Shown: positions 1 through 8,789 of the stretch, piece by piece | Layout: the number at the start of each line of letters is the position of its first letter | Numbering within the stretch: the stretch's first letter is position 1 | Assembly: GCF_042033325.1 (NCBI RefSeq) | Contig: NZ_CP160095.1 | DNA from: Sneathia sanguinegens | GTDB lineage: Bacteria > Fusobacteriota > Fusobacteriia > Fusobacteriales > Leptotrichiaceae | DNA: 64,000 nt | Reading direction: 5' to 3' (one strand) | The notes under the pieces: generated by a model | What the model was told of the DNA's origin: nothing | Database searches by the model: none | Seen by the model: the letters and a program-made list of their open reading frames with translations, nothing else | Made by a program: the position numbers and the translations under genes

Positions 1-180
1 GGGCATCCTATACTAGGGGATCATGTTTATGGTAGAAATGATAAGTGTGAAAGACAGCAATTACATTCATATAAATTGGAATTTGTACATCCATTTTTAA
101 ATATAAAACAAGAATTTATAGCAAAAATTCCTAAGGATATGGAAGAAAATATAGAAAAATTAAAATTAAATAATAGCTAG
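1..180 (+). CDS. RluA-family RNA pseudouridine synthase, C-terminal end (partial)
   Basis: Only the last 59 codons are in the window; the gene enters open from the left edge and stops at 178-180. The reading frame gives GHPILGDHVYG, then RQQLHSYKLEFVHP, which is the characteristic C-terminal block of the RluA/RluD pseudouridine synthase family that isomerises uridine in 23S rRNA or tRNA. The catalytic aspartate lies upstream, outside the window, so the exact subfamily (RluA, RluC, RluD, TruC) cannot be decided. Its stop codon lies inside the terminator hairpin that follows. Confidence 0.85.
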   Translation, partial: GHPILGDHVYGRNDKCERQQLHSYKLEFVHPFLNIKQEFIAKIPKDMEENIEKLKLNNS

Positions 181-200
181 TATCTAGCTATTTTATTTTA
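172..200 (+). terminator. Rho-independent terminator after the RluA-family gene
   Basis: A perfect 9-bp inverted repeat (AATAGCTAG / CTAGCTATT, 172-180 and 184-192) with a 3-nt loop is followed by a T-rich tract. The left arm contains the stop codon of the preceding gene. Confidence 0.7.
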
Positions 201-213
201 AAAGGAAAGAAAA

Positions 214-795
214 ATGTTAGAGAATAAGAAATGTATAGGTGTAGATGAAGCTGGAAGAGGACCTTTATTTGGTCCAGTTGTAGCTTGTTGTGTATATATT
301 TTAGATACTTCTGATGAACTTTTTGATGAAATAAAAGATTTAAAAAAAATATCTGAGAAAAAAAGACAAAAATTATATGAAAGATTAATAAAATCAGATA
401 AATTGATATATGCAATTGGAAAGGCAAGTAATAAAGAAATAGATAAGCTAAATATATTAAATGCAACTTTTTTAGCGATGAATAGGGCTTTAAAAAAAAT
501 GAATTTAAATAAAAAGGTTTTGGTAGATGGGAATTTATTGATTAGAAATTATGAAGGTGAACAAGAAAGTATTGTTAAGGGAGATAGTAAAGTTTTAGAA
601 ATAGCAACGGCTTCTATTATAGCTAAAGTTTATAGAGATAATATTTTATACGAATATGATAAGAAATATAAGGAATATGGTTTTGCAAAGCATAAGGGTT
701 ATGGAACAAAACAGCATTATGAAGCAATAAAAAAATATGGAATTTTAGAGGAACATAGAAAAAGTTTTTTAAAAAAAATACTTGGAAGTGATTAA
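214..795 (+). CDS. rnhB: Ribonuclease HII
   Basis: Endonuclease that cuts the RNA strand of RNA-DNA hybrids and removes misincorporated ribonucleotides. At 193 aa it is normal size for RNase HII. The N-terminal GVDEAGRG motif supplies the first acidic pair (D11, E12). A second acidic site is in LVDGN near residue 104, and KGDSKVLEIATASIIAKVYRD holds the third and fourth. AAGGAAAG sits a few bases before the ATG. The gene heads a tight cluster with the zinc-ribbon gene and comF. Family assignment is secure. Confidence 0.96.
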   Translation: MLENKKCIGVDEAGRGPLFGPVVACCVYILDTSDELFDEIKDLKKISEKKRQKLYERLIKSDKLIYAIGKASNKEIDKLNILNATFLAMNRALKKMNLNKKVLVDGNLLIRNYEGEQESIVKGDSKVLEIATASIIAKVYRDNILYEYDKKYKEYGFAKHKGYGTKQHYEAIKKYGILEEHRKSFLKKILGSD

Positions 796-796
796 A

Positions 797-1003
797 ATGA
801 AATTAAGTAGTTGTATAAAATGTAATAATAAAGAACATGATATAAAAAGTGTTTGGTTACCAACTAAAGAATTGGATTCTTGGCTTGTAAATATGTTGCC
901 AACATCGGAATTATTTTATATCAAAATATGTAAAAAATGTGGGTATACAGAGTTATACTGTGCAAAATTAGTCAATAAAGAAATAGAAAAAGGTAAATTT
1001 TAA
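797..1003 (+). CDS. Small zinc-ribbon protein, function unknown
   Basis: A 68-aa protein that I cannot tie to a named function. It has two CxxC pairs (CIKC near the N-terminus and CKKCGY about 40 residues later), the layout of a small treble-clef or zinc-ribbon nucleic-acid-binding protein. The ATG at 797 is preferred over an in-frame TTG at 782 because GGAAGTGA lies 7 nt before it; translation would then start just after the rnhB stop. The next gene begins immediately after its stop, so rnhB, this gene and comF are probably co-transcribed. Confidence 0.7.
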   Translation: MKLSSCIKCNNKEHDIKSVWLPTKELDSWLVNMLPTSELFYIKICKKCGYTELYCAKLVNKEIEKGKF

Positions 1004-1618
1004 ATGGAACAAATTTTAAAATTTTTTAGAAACATATTCTTTGATAAACATGAATATGAAATTGGTGAATTGAAATATAATAAGGTTAAAGAATTAGCAC
1101 ATTTTTATTCAGTTGAGAATGTGCATTTTTCTATGTTTTATAATAACTACTTTAGAGATATGATATATGAATTAAAATATAAAAGAAAAAAATATGTTGC
1201 AAAAGCAATTTATTCAATTATACAAGAACAACTAAATTTTATTATAAAAGCTAATCAAATTGACTATATTATTTGTGTTCCAACAAGTAAAAAAAGGGAA
1301 AAAGAAAGGAGCTTTAATCAGGTAGAATTGATATATCATAATTTACCTTATAAATTTTTAAAGATAAAAAAAATTAGAGATACAAAAAAAATGTCAAAAC
1401 TTCAAAAAACTTATCAAAAAAATCTAAATATTTCAAAAAGTTTCAATGTAGGAAATTTAAATTTATCAAATAAGACTGTCTTAGTTGTTGATGATATTAT
1501 TACAACAGGGGCAACAATAAGAGAAATAGAAAAGGAATTGAGATTAAAATATGTTAATTTAAAAATTGTATTTTATGCGATAGCAATTTCAAAAAAATTT
1601 ATAAATAAAAAACTTTAA
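1004..1618 (+). CDS. comF: ComF-family phosphoribosyltransferase-like protein
   Basis: Type I phosphoribosyltransferase-fold protein of the ComF/GntX family, linked in other bacteria to DNA uptake; its substrate is not established. The PRPP-binding loop is clear as VLVVDDIITTGAT near residue 160, preceded by ICVPTSKKREKERSFNQ, the family's conserved central block. At 204 aa it is slightly short because the N-terminal four-cysteine zinc finger found in many ComF proteins is absent. It starts directly at the stop of the zinc-ribbon gene, which might supply the missing zinc module in trans (inference only). Confidence 0.82.
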   Translation: MEQILKFFRNIFFDKHEYEIGELKYNKVKELAHFYSVENVHFSMFYNNYFRDMIYELKYKRKKYVAKAIYSIIQEQLNFIIKANQIDYIICVPTSKKREKERSFNQVELIYHNLPYKFLKIKKIRDTKKMSKLQKTYQKNLNISKSFNVGNLNLSNKTVLVVDDIITTGATIREIEKELRLKYVNLKIVFYAIAISKKFINKKL

Positions 1619-1666
1619 AAAATTATTCTATTATAGTACAATATACTTGAATGTCTTGAAATTAAA

Positions 1667-1709
1667 GCTACCGCAATCCCACTGATTTTAGACTGTGGGT
1701 TAAGGTAGC
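1667..1709 (+). repeat. IS605 left-end hairpin
   Basis: An outer 6-bp stem GCTACC/GGTAGC (1667-1672, 1704-1709) encloses an inner 5-bp stem CCCAC/GTGGG. The loop motif TTTTAGACT resembles CTTTAGACT in the right-end hairpin, as expected for the two subterminal structures recognised by a Y1 transposase. Confidence 0.7.
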
Positions 1710-1744
1710 AAAAATTATGATTTAGTGGTATAATAATTGGCATT

Positions 1745-1955
1745 ATGGGAACGTGGAAATCAAAGAATAGGCATAAGTATTTATTGCAGTATCACATTAT
1801 TTTTGTATGCAAGTATAGAAAGAAATTATTAGTGCCGAAAATATATGGAAACAGACAAAGACCATATACAATTTTGGACTGATGGATATTTTGCTTGTAG
1901 TATAGGCAATGTTTCTGAAGAAATATTAAAGCAATACATAGAAAATCAAGGGTAG
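1745..1955 (+). pseudogene. tnpA: Remnant of IS200-type Y1 transposase TnpA
   Basis: From the ATG at 1745 the frame reads MGTWKSKNRHKYLL then QYHIIFVCKYRKKLL, the N-terminus of an IS200/IS605 TnpA. After about 35 codons it breaks. The C-terminal end (FWTDGYFACSIGN, then EEILKQYIENQG and a stop) resumes in another frame from 1872. The middle, which would carry the HUH motif and catalytic tyrosine, is missing, so this is an internal deletion with a frame change. It cannot encode an active transposase. Confidence 0.88.
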
Positions 1956-1972
1956 AAAGGCAGGTAAGCTGA

Positions 1973-3076
1973 ATGTTAAAAGCATATAAATATCGGATTT
2001 ATCCAAGTAAAGAGCAAGAAATACAGTTGGAAAAGACATTTGGCTGTTGCCGTTTTGTATATAATCAGACCCTTGCATACAGGAAAGATGCTTATGAAAA
2101 AGAAAAAAACTCTATCAGTAAAACAGACTGTAATAATTATTGCAATAGAGAGCTGAAAAAAGTTTATGAATGGCTGAAAGAAGTAGACAAATTTGCTTTA
2201 ACAAATGCAATTCATCATATGGATAGTGCTTATCAAAAGTTTTTCAAAGAGCATGCAGGTTACCCAAAGTTTAAGAGTAAACACGATAGGCATAAATCCT
2301 ACACAACTAATTTTACAAATGGGAATATAACTGTAGATTTTGATAGAGAAAGAATAAAGTTGCCAAAGTTAAAAGAGATAAAAGCAAAAATTCATAGGAA
2401 TTTTGCAGGGCAAATAAAATCGGCAACTATATCACAACTGCCGAGTGGAAAGTATTATGTAGCAATCTTAGTAGAAACAGAGAATGTAAAAAAGCAGGAT
2501 ACAAGAGGTAAAATAGGTTTAGATTTGGGGATAAAGGATTTGTGTATTACATCAGATGGGAGAAAATACGAAAATCCAAAGACAATAAAGAAGTATGAGA
2601 GAAATCTTACAAAATTGCAAAGACAGCTTGCACATAAAATAAAAGGGAGCAGTAACTATCAGAAAAAAAGAAAGCAAATAGCATTATGCCATGAGAAAAT
2701 AACAAATACCAGAAAAGATTATCTTCATAAGATTTCAAGTGAAATAATAAGCGAAAACCAAGTGATTGTTTCAGAAAACTTGCAGATAAAAAATATGATA
2801 AAAAACCATAAATTGGCTAAGTCTATAAGTGACGTTTCATGGTATGAGCTTACAAGACAGCTAGAGTATAAAGCAAAGTGGAACAATAGAATATATGTTA
2901 AGGTAGATAGTTTTTACGCAAGTAGTCAGTTATGTTCTTGTTGTGGTTGCCAAAATAAGAACATAAAAGATTTATCCGTAAGGCAATGGAAATGTCCAAA
3001 TTGTGGGGAAATACACGATAGAGATGTCAATGCCGCAAAGAATATATTAGCAGAAGGATTAAGACAAATAGCGTAA
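1973..3076 (+). CDS. tnpB: TnpB, RNA-guided transposon endonuclease (IS605 family)
   Basis: A 367-aa protein with the full TnpB architecture: the N-terminal helix-turn-helix block (MLKAYKYRIYPSKEQE, then CCRFVYNQTL), a RuvC-like nuclease split into three motifs, and a four-cysteine zinc finger (CSCCG and CPNCG) before the last motif. The likely catalytic residues are D184 (GLDLGIKDL), E268 (IVSENLQI) and D351 (HDRDVNAAKN). TnpB proteins of this family are omega-RNA-guided DNA nucleases that favour retention of the element. All catalytic motifs and the zinc finger are present, so it looks functional even though tnpA is dead. The matching omega-RNA end lies directly downstream. Confidence 0.93.
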   Translation: MLKAYKYRIYPSKEQEIQLEKTFGCCRFVYNQTLAYRKDAYEKEKNSISKTDCNNYCNRELKKVYEWLKEVDKFALTNAIHHMDSAYQKFFKEHAGYPKFKSKHDRHKSYTTNFTNGNITVDFDRERIKLPKLKEIKAKIHRNFAGQIKSATISQLPSGKYYVAILVETENVKKQDTRGKIGLDLGIKDLCITSDGRKYENPKTIKKYERNLTKLQRQLAHKIKGSSNYQKKRKQIALCHEKITNTRKDYLHKISSEIISENQVIVSENLQIKNMIKNHKLAKSISDVSWYELTRQLEYKAKWNNRIYVKVDSFYASSQLCSCCGCQNKNIKDLSVRQWKCPNCGEIHDRDVNAAKNILAEGLRQIA

Positions 3077-3200
3077 TAAAAAAAATATAGGGTAGGGACT
3101 ACCCAAATTAACGCCTGTGGAGATAGTAGGTTACGAGGTCAGCGAAGCAGGAAGCCCATAGGCTTTAGACTATGGGTAGTTCACAGGAAGGTGTTTTATG
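3077..3200 (+). ncRNA. Putative omega-RNA (reRNA) 3' portion with guide
   Basis: The right end after tnpB carries a hairpin GGGTAG/CTACCC (3090-3104), then a 7-bp hairpin CCCATAG/CTATGGG (3155-3176) ending in TAGTTCAC at 3184. ACTACCC at 3098-3104 can also pair with GGGTAGT at 3174-3180, giving the sort of pseudoknot expected of omega-RNA scaffolds. In known systems the RNA overlaps the 3' end of tnpB and its guide is the flanking DNA beyond the right end, which here would be about 3185-3200: the ribosome-binding site and start codon of the next gene. The 5' end is not determined. Confidence 0.65.
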
Positions 3201-4691
3201 AAAGAAATTTATGAGTATATAAAAAGGGATAAGGCATATAAACATGCTTTGACCTTATTGAGCTGGGATTTAGAAACAGAAGCTCCAAAATTAGCAGTTG
3301 ATAATTTAAGTGATACAATGTCAACTTTAGCTGAATTACAATATGATAATCTTGTAAATACAAAATTTAAAACTTTATTATATTCTCTTGATGAGGAAAA
3401 ATTAAGTGAAATAGACAAAAAAGTTGTAATAAAATTAAAAAAAGATATATTTGAAAAAATGAGTAAAATACCAAAGGATGAATTTTCAAAATATTCAGCA
3501 CTTTTAACTAAGGCACAAGCTGCATGGGAAGAAGCTAAAAATAAGGGAGACTATGAAATATTTAAGCCTTATTTAAAAGAATTAATAGAAATTAATAAAA
3601 GATTTATAAATTATAGGGGTTATTCAAATTGCCCATATGATGTTTTAGTTGATGATTATGAAACAGGCTTAAATGTAGAAATTTTAGAGAAATTTTTTGA
3701 AAAAATAAAAAAGAAATTAACACCACTTATAAAAAAAATAAGAAAAGTGGATAAAACAAAATTAGAAGATATAAAAAAGAGATTTTACTCTGTAAAATTT
3801 AGCTTAGAAGAACAAAAGCAAATTTCATTGAAATTATCAAAAATGTTAGGTTTTGATTATAACAAAGGGGTTATAAAAGAAAGTGAGCATCCATTTACAA
3901 CTAATATGTGTAATAAAGATGTTAGAATTACAACACACTATTATTTAGATGATGTATTATCAGGAATATATTCAACTATTCATGAAACAGGTCATGCTAT
4001 CTATGAACAACAAGTAGAAGATAAGTATAATGATACCTGTGTTTTAGCAGGTGGTTCTACAATGGGAATACATGAGGCTCAATCAAGATTTTATGAAAAT
4101 GTTATAGGAAAAATGAGAGAATTTACTAATTTAATTTATGATATTTTAGAAGAATATCATAAGCTTAATATAGATAAAAATGAATTTTATATTCTTGTAA
4201 ATGAAGTGAAAGATCAATATATTGGTATGGAAGCAGATGAGTTAACTTATCCAATTCATATATTGATTAGATATGAAATAGAAAAAGAAATTTTTTCTGA
4301 GAAAAATCAAGAAGTTGATGTAACAATTTTAGAAGAAAAATGGAATGACTTATATGAAAAATATCTAGGTATAAGACCTAGAAATTCAAAAGAAGGAATA
4401 TTACAAGATTCACATTGGTCAGGTGGAGCTTTTGGATATTTCCCATCTTATGCAATAGGTAGTGCTTATGCTAGTCAAATATATGAAGCCTTATCAAAAA
4501 AAGTTGATGTAGCAAAGGCAATTGAAAATAAGGACTTTAGTAAGATATCTAATTTCTTAGCAGAGCATATACATAAATATGGTAATTTTAAAGAACCAAA
4601 TGAAATGATTAGAGAATGTTGTGGGGAAGCTTTTAATTCAGATTATTATATAGATTATTTAATAGAAAAATTTTCAAAAATATATTTTTAG
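3198..4691 (+). CDS. M32-family metallocarboxypeptidase (carboxypeptidase Taq type)
   Basis: Zinc carboxypeptidase that trims C-terminal residues from peptides in the cytoplasm. At 497 aa it is the normal M32 size. The zinc site HETGH is at residues 262-266, followed about 30 residues later by HEAQSRFYEN with the third ligand; the M32-type C-terminal blocks DELTYPIHILIRYE and HWSGGAFGYFPSYAIG are also present. The start is the ATG after AGGAAGG, which lies right at the end of the IS605 element. The M18 aminopeptidase follows after 9 bp, so the two peptidases probably form one operon. Confidence 0.94.
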   Translation: MKEIYEYIKRDKAYKHALTLLSWDLETEAPKLAVDNLSDTMSTLAELQYDNLVNTKFKTLLYSLDEEKLSEIDKKVVIKLKKDIFEKMSKIPKDEFSKYSALLTKAQAAWEEAKNKGDYEIFKPYLKELIEINKRFINYRGYSNCPYDVLVDDYETGLNVEILEKFFEKIKKKLTPLIKKIRKVDKTKLEDIKKRFYSVKFSLEEQKQISLKLSKMLGFDYNKGVIKESEHPFTTNMCNKDVRITTHYYLDDVLSGIYSTIHETGHAIYEQQVEDKYNDTCVLAGGSTMGIHEAQSRFYENVIGKMREFTNLIYDILEEYHKLNIDKNEFYILVNEVKDQYIGMEADELTYPIHILIRYEIEKEIFSEKNQEVDVTILEEKWNDLYEKYLGIRPRNSKEGILQDSHWSGGAFGYFPSYAIGSAYASQIYEALSKKVDVAKAIENKDFSKISNFLAEHIHKYGNFKEPNEMIRECCGEAFNSDYYIDYLIEKFSKIYF

Positions 4692-4700
4692 GAGAGAACA

Positions 4701-6023
4701 ATGAGCGAAGATGATATAAAAAAATTAGAAATAAAAGGATTTTCAAGAGAATTAATAGAATTTGTTGATGATAGTCCTAGTACTTATCATGTTATAAAAA
4801 ATAGTTCAGCAATTTTGGATGAAAATGGATTTACAAGATTAGAACCAACAAAAAAATGGGATTTAAAATTAGGTGGGCGTTATTATATGAAAAAAACTAA
4901 TTCTACAATAATAGCCTTTACTATACCTAAGAAATTTGATTTACAAAAGGGAATAAAAATATTTGCATCTCATACAGATAGCCCAAGTATAAGAATAAAA
5001 CCTAATTCAGAAATAAAGACAAATAATATTGTAAGATTAAATACAGAAGTATATGGAGGGCCTATTTTATCAACATGGTTTGATAGACCTTTAGGTATTG
5101 CAGGAAGAATAATATTAAGAAGTTCAGATGCTTTTAGACCTAAAACTATTAGTGTTAAATTAGAAAAATTAACAGTAGTTATACCTAATCTTGCAATACA
5201 TCAAAATAGAGATGTCAATAATGGTCATAAAATAGATAAACAAAAGGAATTATTGCCAATTTTGAGTATTATAAAAAATAAATTAGAAACAAAAAACTTA
5301 TTACTAGAACATATTTCAAAAGAATTAAATGTAAAAATTGAAGAAATATTGGACTTTGATTTAGCCCTATATCCTAAAGAAAAAGGTTGTCTTGTAGGTT
5401 TAAATGAAGAAATGATGTCTTGTACAAAATTAGATAATCTTTTATCAGTATATACTGGTTTAATAGGTTTAGTTAAATCAGAAAATGAATCAGAAAAAAT
5501 AAATGTTTTTGTTGGTTTTGATAATGAAGAAATAGGAAGTTCTACAAAACAAGGAGCAGATTCAAATTATCTATCAAATATTTTAGAAAGAATAATGTAT
5601 GCCTTAGGCTATGATAGAGAAGTATTCTTGCAAATTTTAAGTTCTTCATTTATGTTGTCAGCAGATAGTGGACATATAGCACATCCTGCTTTCTTAGAAA
5701 AATCAGATATAACAAATCAATGTTTGATTAATGAAGGAGTAGCACTTAAATTAAGTGTAAATCAAAAATATACATCAGATGGTTATTCAATGGCAGTAAT
5801 TAAAGAAATTGCACAAGATAAAGATATTAAATTACAAATTTTTGTAAATAATTCAAATGAAGTAGGAGGAACTACAATAGGTCCATTAAGTGCAAGACAT
5901 TTGGATATAGATTTAGTAGATTTAGGAGTGCCTATTTTATCAATGCACTCAATAAGAGAATTATGCGGTATATATGATGTCTTTTATTTGAAAGAATTAG
6001 CAAGAGAATATTTTAATAAATAG
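4701..6023 (+). CDS. apeB: M18-family aminopeptidase
   Basis: Dinuclear zinc aminopeptidase of the aspartyl-aminopeptidase (M18) family, removing N-terminal residues from peptides. At 440 aa it matches the family. Metal ligands are visible in ASHTDSPS (H91, D93), in the GFDNEEIGS block (D274 to E277) and in the C-terminal SMHSIRE histidine. It follows the M32 carboxypeptidase closely and precedes potA by 9 bp, which suggests a peptide and polyamine nutrition operon (inference from spacing). Confidence 0.93.
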   Translation: MSEDDIKKLEIKGFSRELIEFVDDSPSTYHVIKNSSAILDENGFTRLEPTKKWDLKLGGRYYMKKTNSTIIAFTIPKKFDLQKGIKIFASHTDSPSIRIKPNSEIKTNNIVRLNTEVYGGPILSTWFDRPLGIAGRIILRSSDAFRPKTISVKLEKLTVVIPNLAIHQNRDVNNGHKIDKQKELLPILSIIKNKLETKNLLLEHISKELNVKIEEILDFDLALYPKEKGCLVGLNEEMMSCTKLDNLLSVYTGLIGLVKSENESEKINVFVGFDNEEIGSSTKQGADSNYLSNILERIMYALGYDREVFLQILSSSFMLSADSGHIAHPAFLEKSDITNQCLINEGVALKLSVNQKYTSDGYSMAVIKEIAQDKDIKLQIFVNNSNEVGGTTIGPLSARHLDIDLVDLGVPILSMHSIRELCGIYDVFYLKELAREYFNK

Positions 6024-6032
6024 GGGGTAGAA

Positions 6033-7133
6033 TTGGAAAAAGATTTAGAAATTTTAAATATATCTAAGGCTTTTGGTGAAGAAAAAGTTTTAAAAAATGT
6101 AAATTTAAGTATAAGAAAAGGAGAATTTTTCTCGATATTAGGACCTTCAGGTTGTGGTAAAACAACATTGCTTAGAATGATAGCAGGATTTATTAGCCCA
6201 GATGAAGGTCAAATAAAAGTAAATGGAGAAAGAATTGATATTTTAGCTCCAAATAAGCGAAATGTTAATACAGTCTTTCAAAATTATGCACTATTTCCCA
6301 ATATGACGGTTTTTGATAATATAGCTTTTCCTTTAAAGTTAAAGAAAATGAAAAAAGATGAAATAAAAAGGGAAGTAAATAAATATTTAGATTTAGTAGG
6401 TTTGCAAAAATATGCAAAAAAATATCCAATTTCTTTATCTGGTGGTCAAAAACAAAGAGTATCTATAGCAAGAGCTTTGATTAATAAGCCAGAAGTTCTT
6501 CTGCTAGATGAACCATTGTCAGCATTAGATGCAAAATTAAGACAAAAATTACTAATAGATTTGGATGATATTCATGATGAAGTAGGAATAACCTTTGTTT
6601 TTGTTACACATGATCAAGAAGAAGCTTTGAGTGTTTCTGATAGAATAGCTGTAATGCATAATGGAAATGTCTTACAAGTGGGAACACCTAATGAAATATA
6701 TGAAACTCCTGCTGATACTTTTGTTGCAGATTTCATAGGAGAAACTAATTTTATATATGGAAAAATAAAGGAAGTTTATGATAATTATGCAATAGCAGTA
6801 TCAGAAGAAATAGGGGAATTTAAGGTTGAATTAGATAAACCTGTAAAAGTTGGAAATAAAGTTAAATTAACATTAAGACCAGAAAAAATAAAGGTAGATA
6901 ATAAGCCACCTAAAGCAAATGAAAAATATAAGATATTACAAGGAATTATAGATGAAGTTATATATTCAGGCTTTCAAAGTAAATTGTTTATTAAAATTGA
7001 AGGTAGCGATAGAATAATAAAGGCTTTTGATCAACATAGGGAATTCTTGGAAGAAGATGAATTATTTGAATGGAAAGAAAAGGTTTATTTCTATTGGAAT
7101 TATGAGGATGCATATTTGGTAGAGGTGATGTAA
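6033..7133 (+). CDS. potA: Spermidine/putrescine ABC transporter ATPase PotA
   Basis: ATP-binding subunit of the polyamine importer. It has Walker A GPSGCGKTT near residue 38, Q-loop VFQNYALFPNMTVF, signature LSGGQKQR, Walker B LLLDEPLSALD and the H-loop FVTHDQEEALS, then a C-terminal TOBE-like regulatory region (about 240-366). Length 366 aa fits PotA. Translation starts at TTG 6033 after AGGGGGT. The next gene, potB, begins directly after its stop, so translation is probably coupled. Confidence 0.93.
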   Translation: MEKDLEILNISKAFGEEKVLKNVNLSIRKGEFFSILGPSGCGKTTLLRMIAGFISPDEGQIKVNGERIDILAPNKRNVNTVFQNYALFPNMTVFDNIAFPLKLKKMKKDEIKREVNKYLDLVGLQKYAKKYPISLSGGQKQRVSIARALINKPEVLLLDEPLSALDAKLRQKLLIDLDDIHDEVGITFVFVTHDQEEALSVSDRIAVMHNGNVLQVGTPNEIYETPADTFVADFIGETNFIYGKIKEVYDNYAIAVSEEIGEFKVELDKPVKVGNKVKLTLRPEKIKVDNKPPKANEKYKILQGIIDEVIYSGFQSKLFIKIEGSDRIIKAFDQHREFLEEDELFEWKEKVYFYWNYEDAYLVEVM

Positions 7134-7967
7134 ATGCATAAGAAAAATTTGAAATTACTTTATTACCTACCACTAACAATATGGATGACAATATTTTTTG
7201 CTATACCAACAGCAATAATAGTTTATTTTAGTTTTTTAAAAAAATCGGCTTATGGGGGAATAGAAAATTATACAACTTTCACTTTGAAAGCATATAAAGA
7301 TTTAGCAGATCCTCAATTACTTACAATTTTATTTAAAACTTTAAAGATATCTATAATAATAACAGCAGTTGTAATAATTTTATCTGTACCAACAGCATAT
7401 TTCATTTCAACATCAAAGAATAAAAATTTATGGTTATTATTAATAGTTATCCCTTTTTGGACAAATTTTTTGGTAAGAATTTTTGCATTGATTGGTTTAA
7501 TAGGGAATAACGGTTTGATAAATAAATTAATAATGGTTATTTTTGGATTGAAAGCACCAGTAGCCCTGTTATATAATCAAAGAGCAGTAATAATAATTAG
7601 TGTATATATATTAATGCCCTATGCTATTTTGCCTTTGTATACTTCTATAGAAAAGTTTGATTTTTCATTAATAGATGCTGCAAGAGATTTGGGAGCAAAT
7701 AAGTATCAGGCTTTAATAAAAATATTCTTACCGGGAATAAAAGGGGGTATTATTACAGCAATAGTTTTAACATTTATACCTGCTATAGGATCATATGCAG
7801 TTCCAGATATAGTAGGGGGAACTGACGGAATAATGTTAGGAAATGTTATTGCAAATAAAATGTTTGTTTTGCGTGATTGGCCATCAGCTGCCGCAATTTC
7901 TACTATTTTCATAATAATAACTATAATATGTATGTTAATTAGTAAGGGTGGTGAAATAGATGAATAA
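7134..7967 (+). CDS. potB: Spermidine/putrescine ABC transporter permease PotB
   Basis: Integral membrane permease of 277 aa with about six hydrophobic segments. The EAA-type loop that contacts PotA is seen as DAARDLGANKYQALIKIFLPGI near residue 185. It is sandwiched between potA and potC, and the 3' end overlaps potC by 8 bp. No periplasmic substrate-binding gene (potD) follows potC here. Confidence 0.9.
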   Translation: MHKKNLKLLYYLPLTIWMTIFFAIPTAIIVYFSFLKKSAYGGIENYTTFTLKAYKDLADPQLLTILFKTLKISIIITAVVIILSVPTAYFISTSKNKNLWLLLIVIPFWTNFLVRIFALIGLIGNNGLINKLIMVIFGLKAPVALLYNQRAVIIISVYILMPYAILPLYTSIEKFDFSLIDAARDLGANKYQALIKIFLPGIKGGIITAIVLTFIPAIGSYAVPDIVGGTDGIMLGNVIANKMFVLRDWPSAAAISTIFIIITIICMLISKGGEIDE

Positions 7968-8742
7968 TGATAAAAAAATAATTTCAACTCTATTTTTCGC
8001 CTTAGTGATAATATTCTTTTATGTGCCAATAATAATGTTAGTTATACTATCATTTAATGCATCAAAAGCATATGTTTGGGATAGTTTTTCACTAAAATGG
8101 TATAAGGAATTATTTTTCAATTCGCCACATTTATGGATAACTTTTTGGAGAAGTATAGTTATTGCACTTTTATCTTCTAGTGCCTCAGTAGTAATTGCAA
8201 CCTTAGGTGCAATAGGGATAAAGTGGTATAATTTTAAAATGAAAAATTATGTTAAGATATTGACTTATGTTCCTTTGGTTTTACCGGATTTAATAATAGG
8301 TGTTTCACTTTTAATATTTTTCAATATGAATTCTAATATAACATTGGGACTAACGACTATATTTATAGCACATACAACATTTAATATACCATTTTCATTG
8401 TTTATAATAATGTCAAGATTAGATGAATTTGATTTTTCTATAGTTGAAGCAGCAAGAGATTTAGGTGCTACAGAATTTCAAACATTGATTAAAATAATTA
8501 TACCAACTATGACACCGGGAATTATATCAGCATTTTTGATGTCTTTAACCTTATCTTTAGACGATTATGTAATAACAAGTTTTGTAACTGGAACTAATTC
8601 AGATACTTTGCCTATACAAATATATTCGATGTTAAAATTTGGAATTTCACCAACAATTAATGCATTGTCAACAATTTTAATTATTGGGACACTTATATTA
8701 TCAATTTCGAGTAGAAAATTACAAAAATATTTGTTAAAATAA
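7960..8742 (+). CDS. potC: Spermidine/putrescine ABC transporter permease PotC
   Basis: Second membrane permease of the polyamine importer, 260 aa. The EAA loop is EAARDLGATEFQTLIKIIIPT, and DDYVITSFVTG is typical of PotC. Start at ATG 7960 overlaps the end of potB. A promoter for the downstream lipoprotein gene overlaps its last codons and the short gap after it. Confidence 0.9.
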   Translation: MNNDKKIISTLFFALVIIFFYVPIIMLVILSFNASKAYVWDSFSLKWYKELFFNSPHLWITFWRSIVIALLSSSASVVIATLGAIGIKWYNFKMKNYVKILTYVPLVLPDLIIGVSLLIFFNMNSNITLGLTTIFIAHTTFNIPFSLFIIMSRLDEFDFSIVEAARDLGATEFQTLIKIIIPTMTPGIISAFLMSLTLSLDDYVITSFVTGTNSDTLPIQIYSMLKFGISPTINALSTILIIGTLILSISSRKLQKYLLK

Positions 8743-8758
8743 AAAAATATGATATAAT
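8731..8758 (+). promoter_or_regulatory. Sigma-70-type promoter for the lipoprotein gene
   Basis: TTGTTA (8731-8736), 16-nt spacer, TATAAT (8753-8758). It lies at the end of potC and points at the lipoprotein gene. Confidence 0.6.
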
Positions 8759-8789
8759 TGAAATATCTATAAAAAAAGGAGTGTTAATA

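Larger units (their letters stand above)
1665..3184 (+). mobile_element. IS200/IS605-family insertion sequence (tnpA degenerate, tnpB intact)
   Basis: The element has subterminal hairpins at both ends instead of inverted terminal repeats, a deleted Y1 transposase and a full-length tnpB. The left end is marked by a hairpin at 1667-1709. The right end carries a 7-bp hairpin at 3155-3176 followed by TTCAC at 3180-3184, like the right cleavage site of ISDra2-type elements. The exact left boundary is not determinable by eye. With no working tnpA it is non-autonomous. It lies immediately upstream of the ribosome-binding site of the M32 carboxypeptidase gene and may separate that gene from its original promoter. 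Confidence 0.85.
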
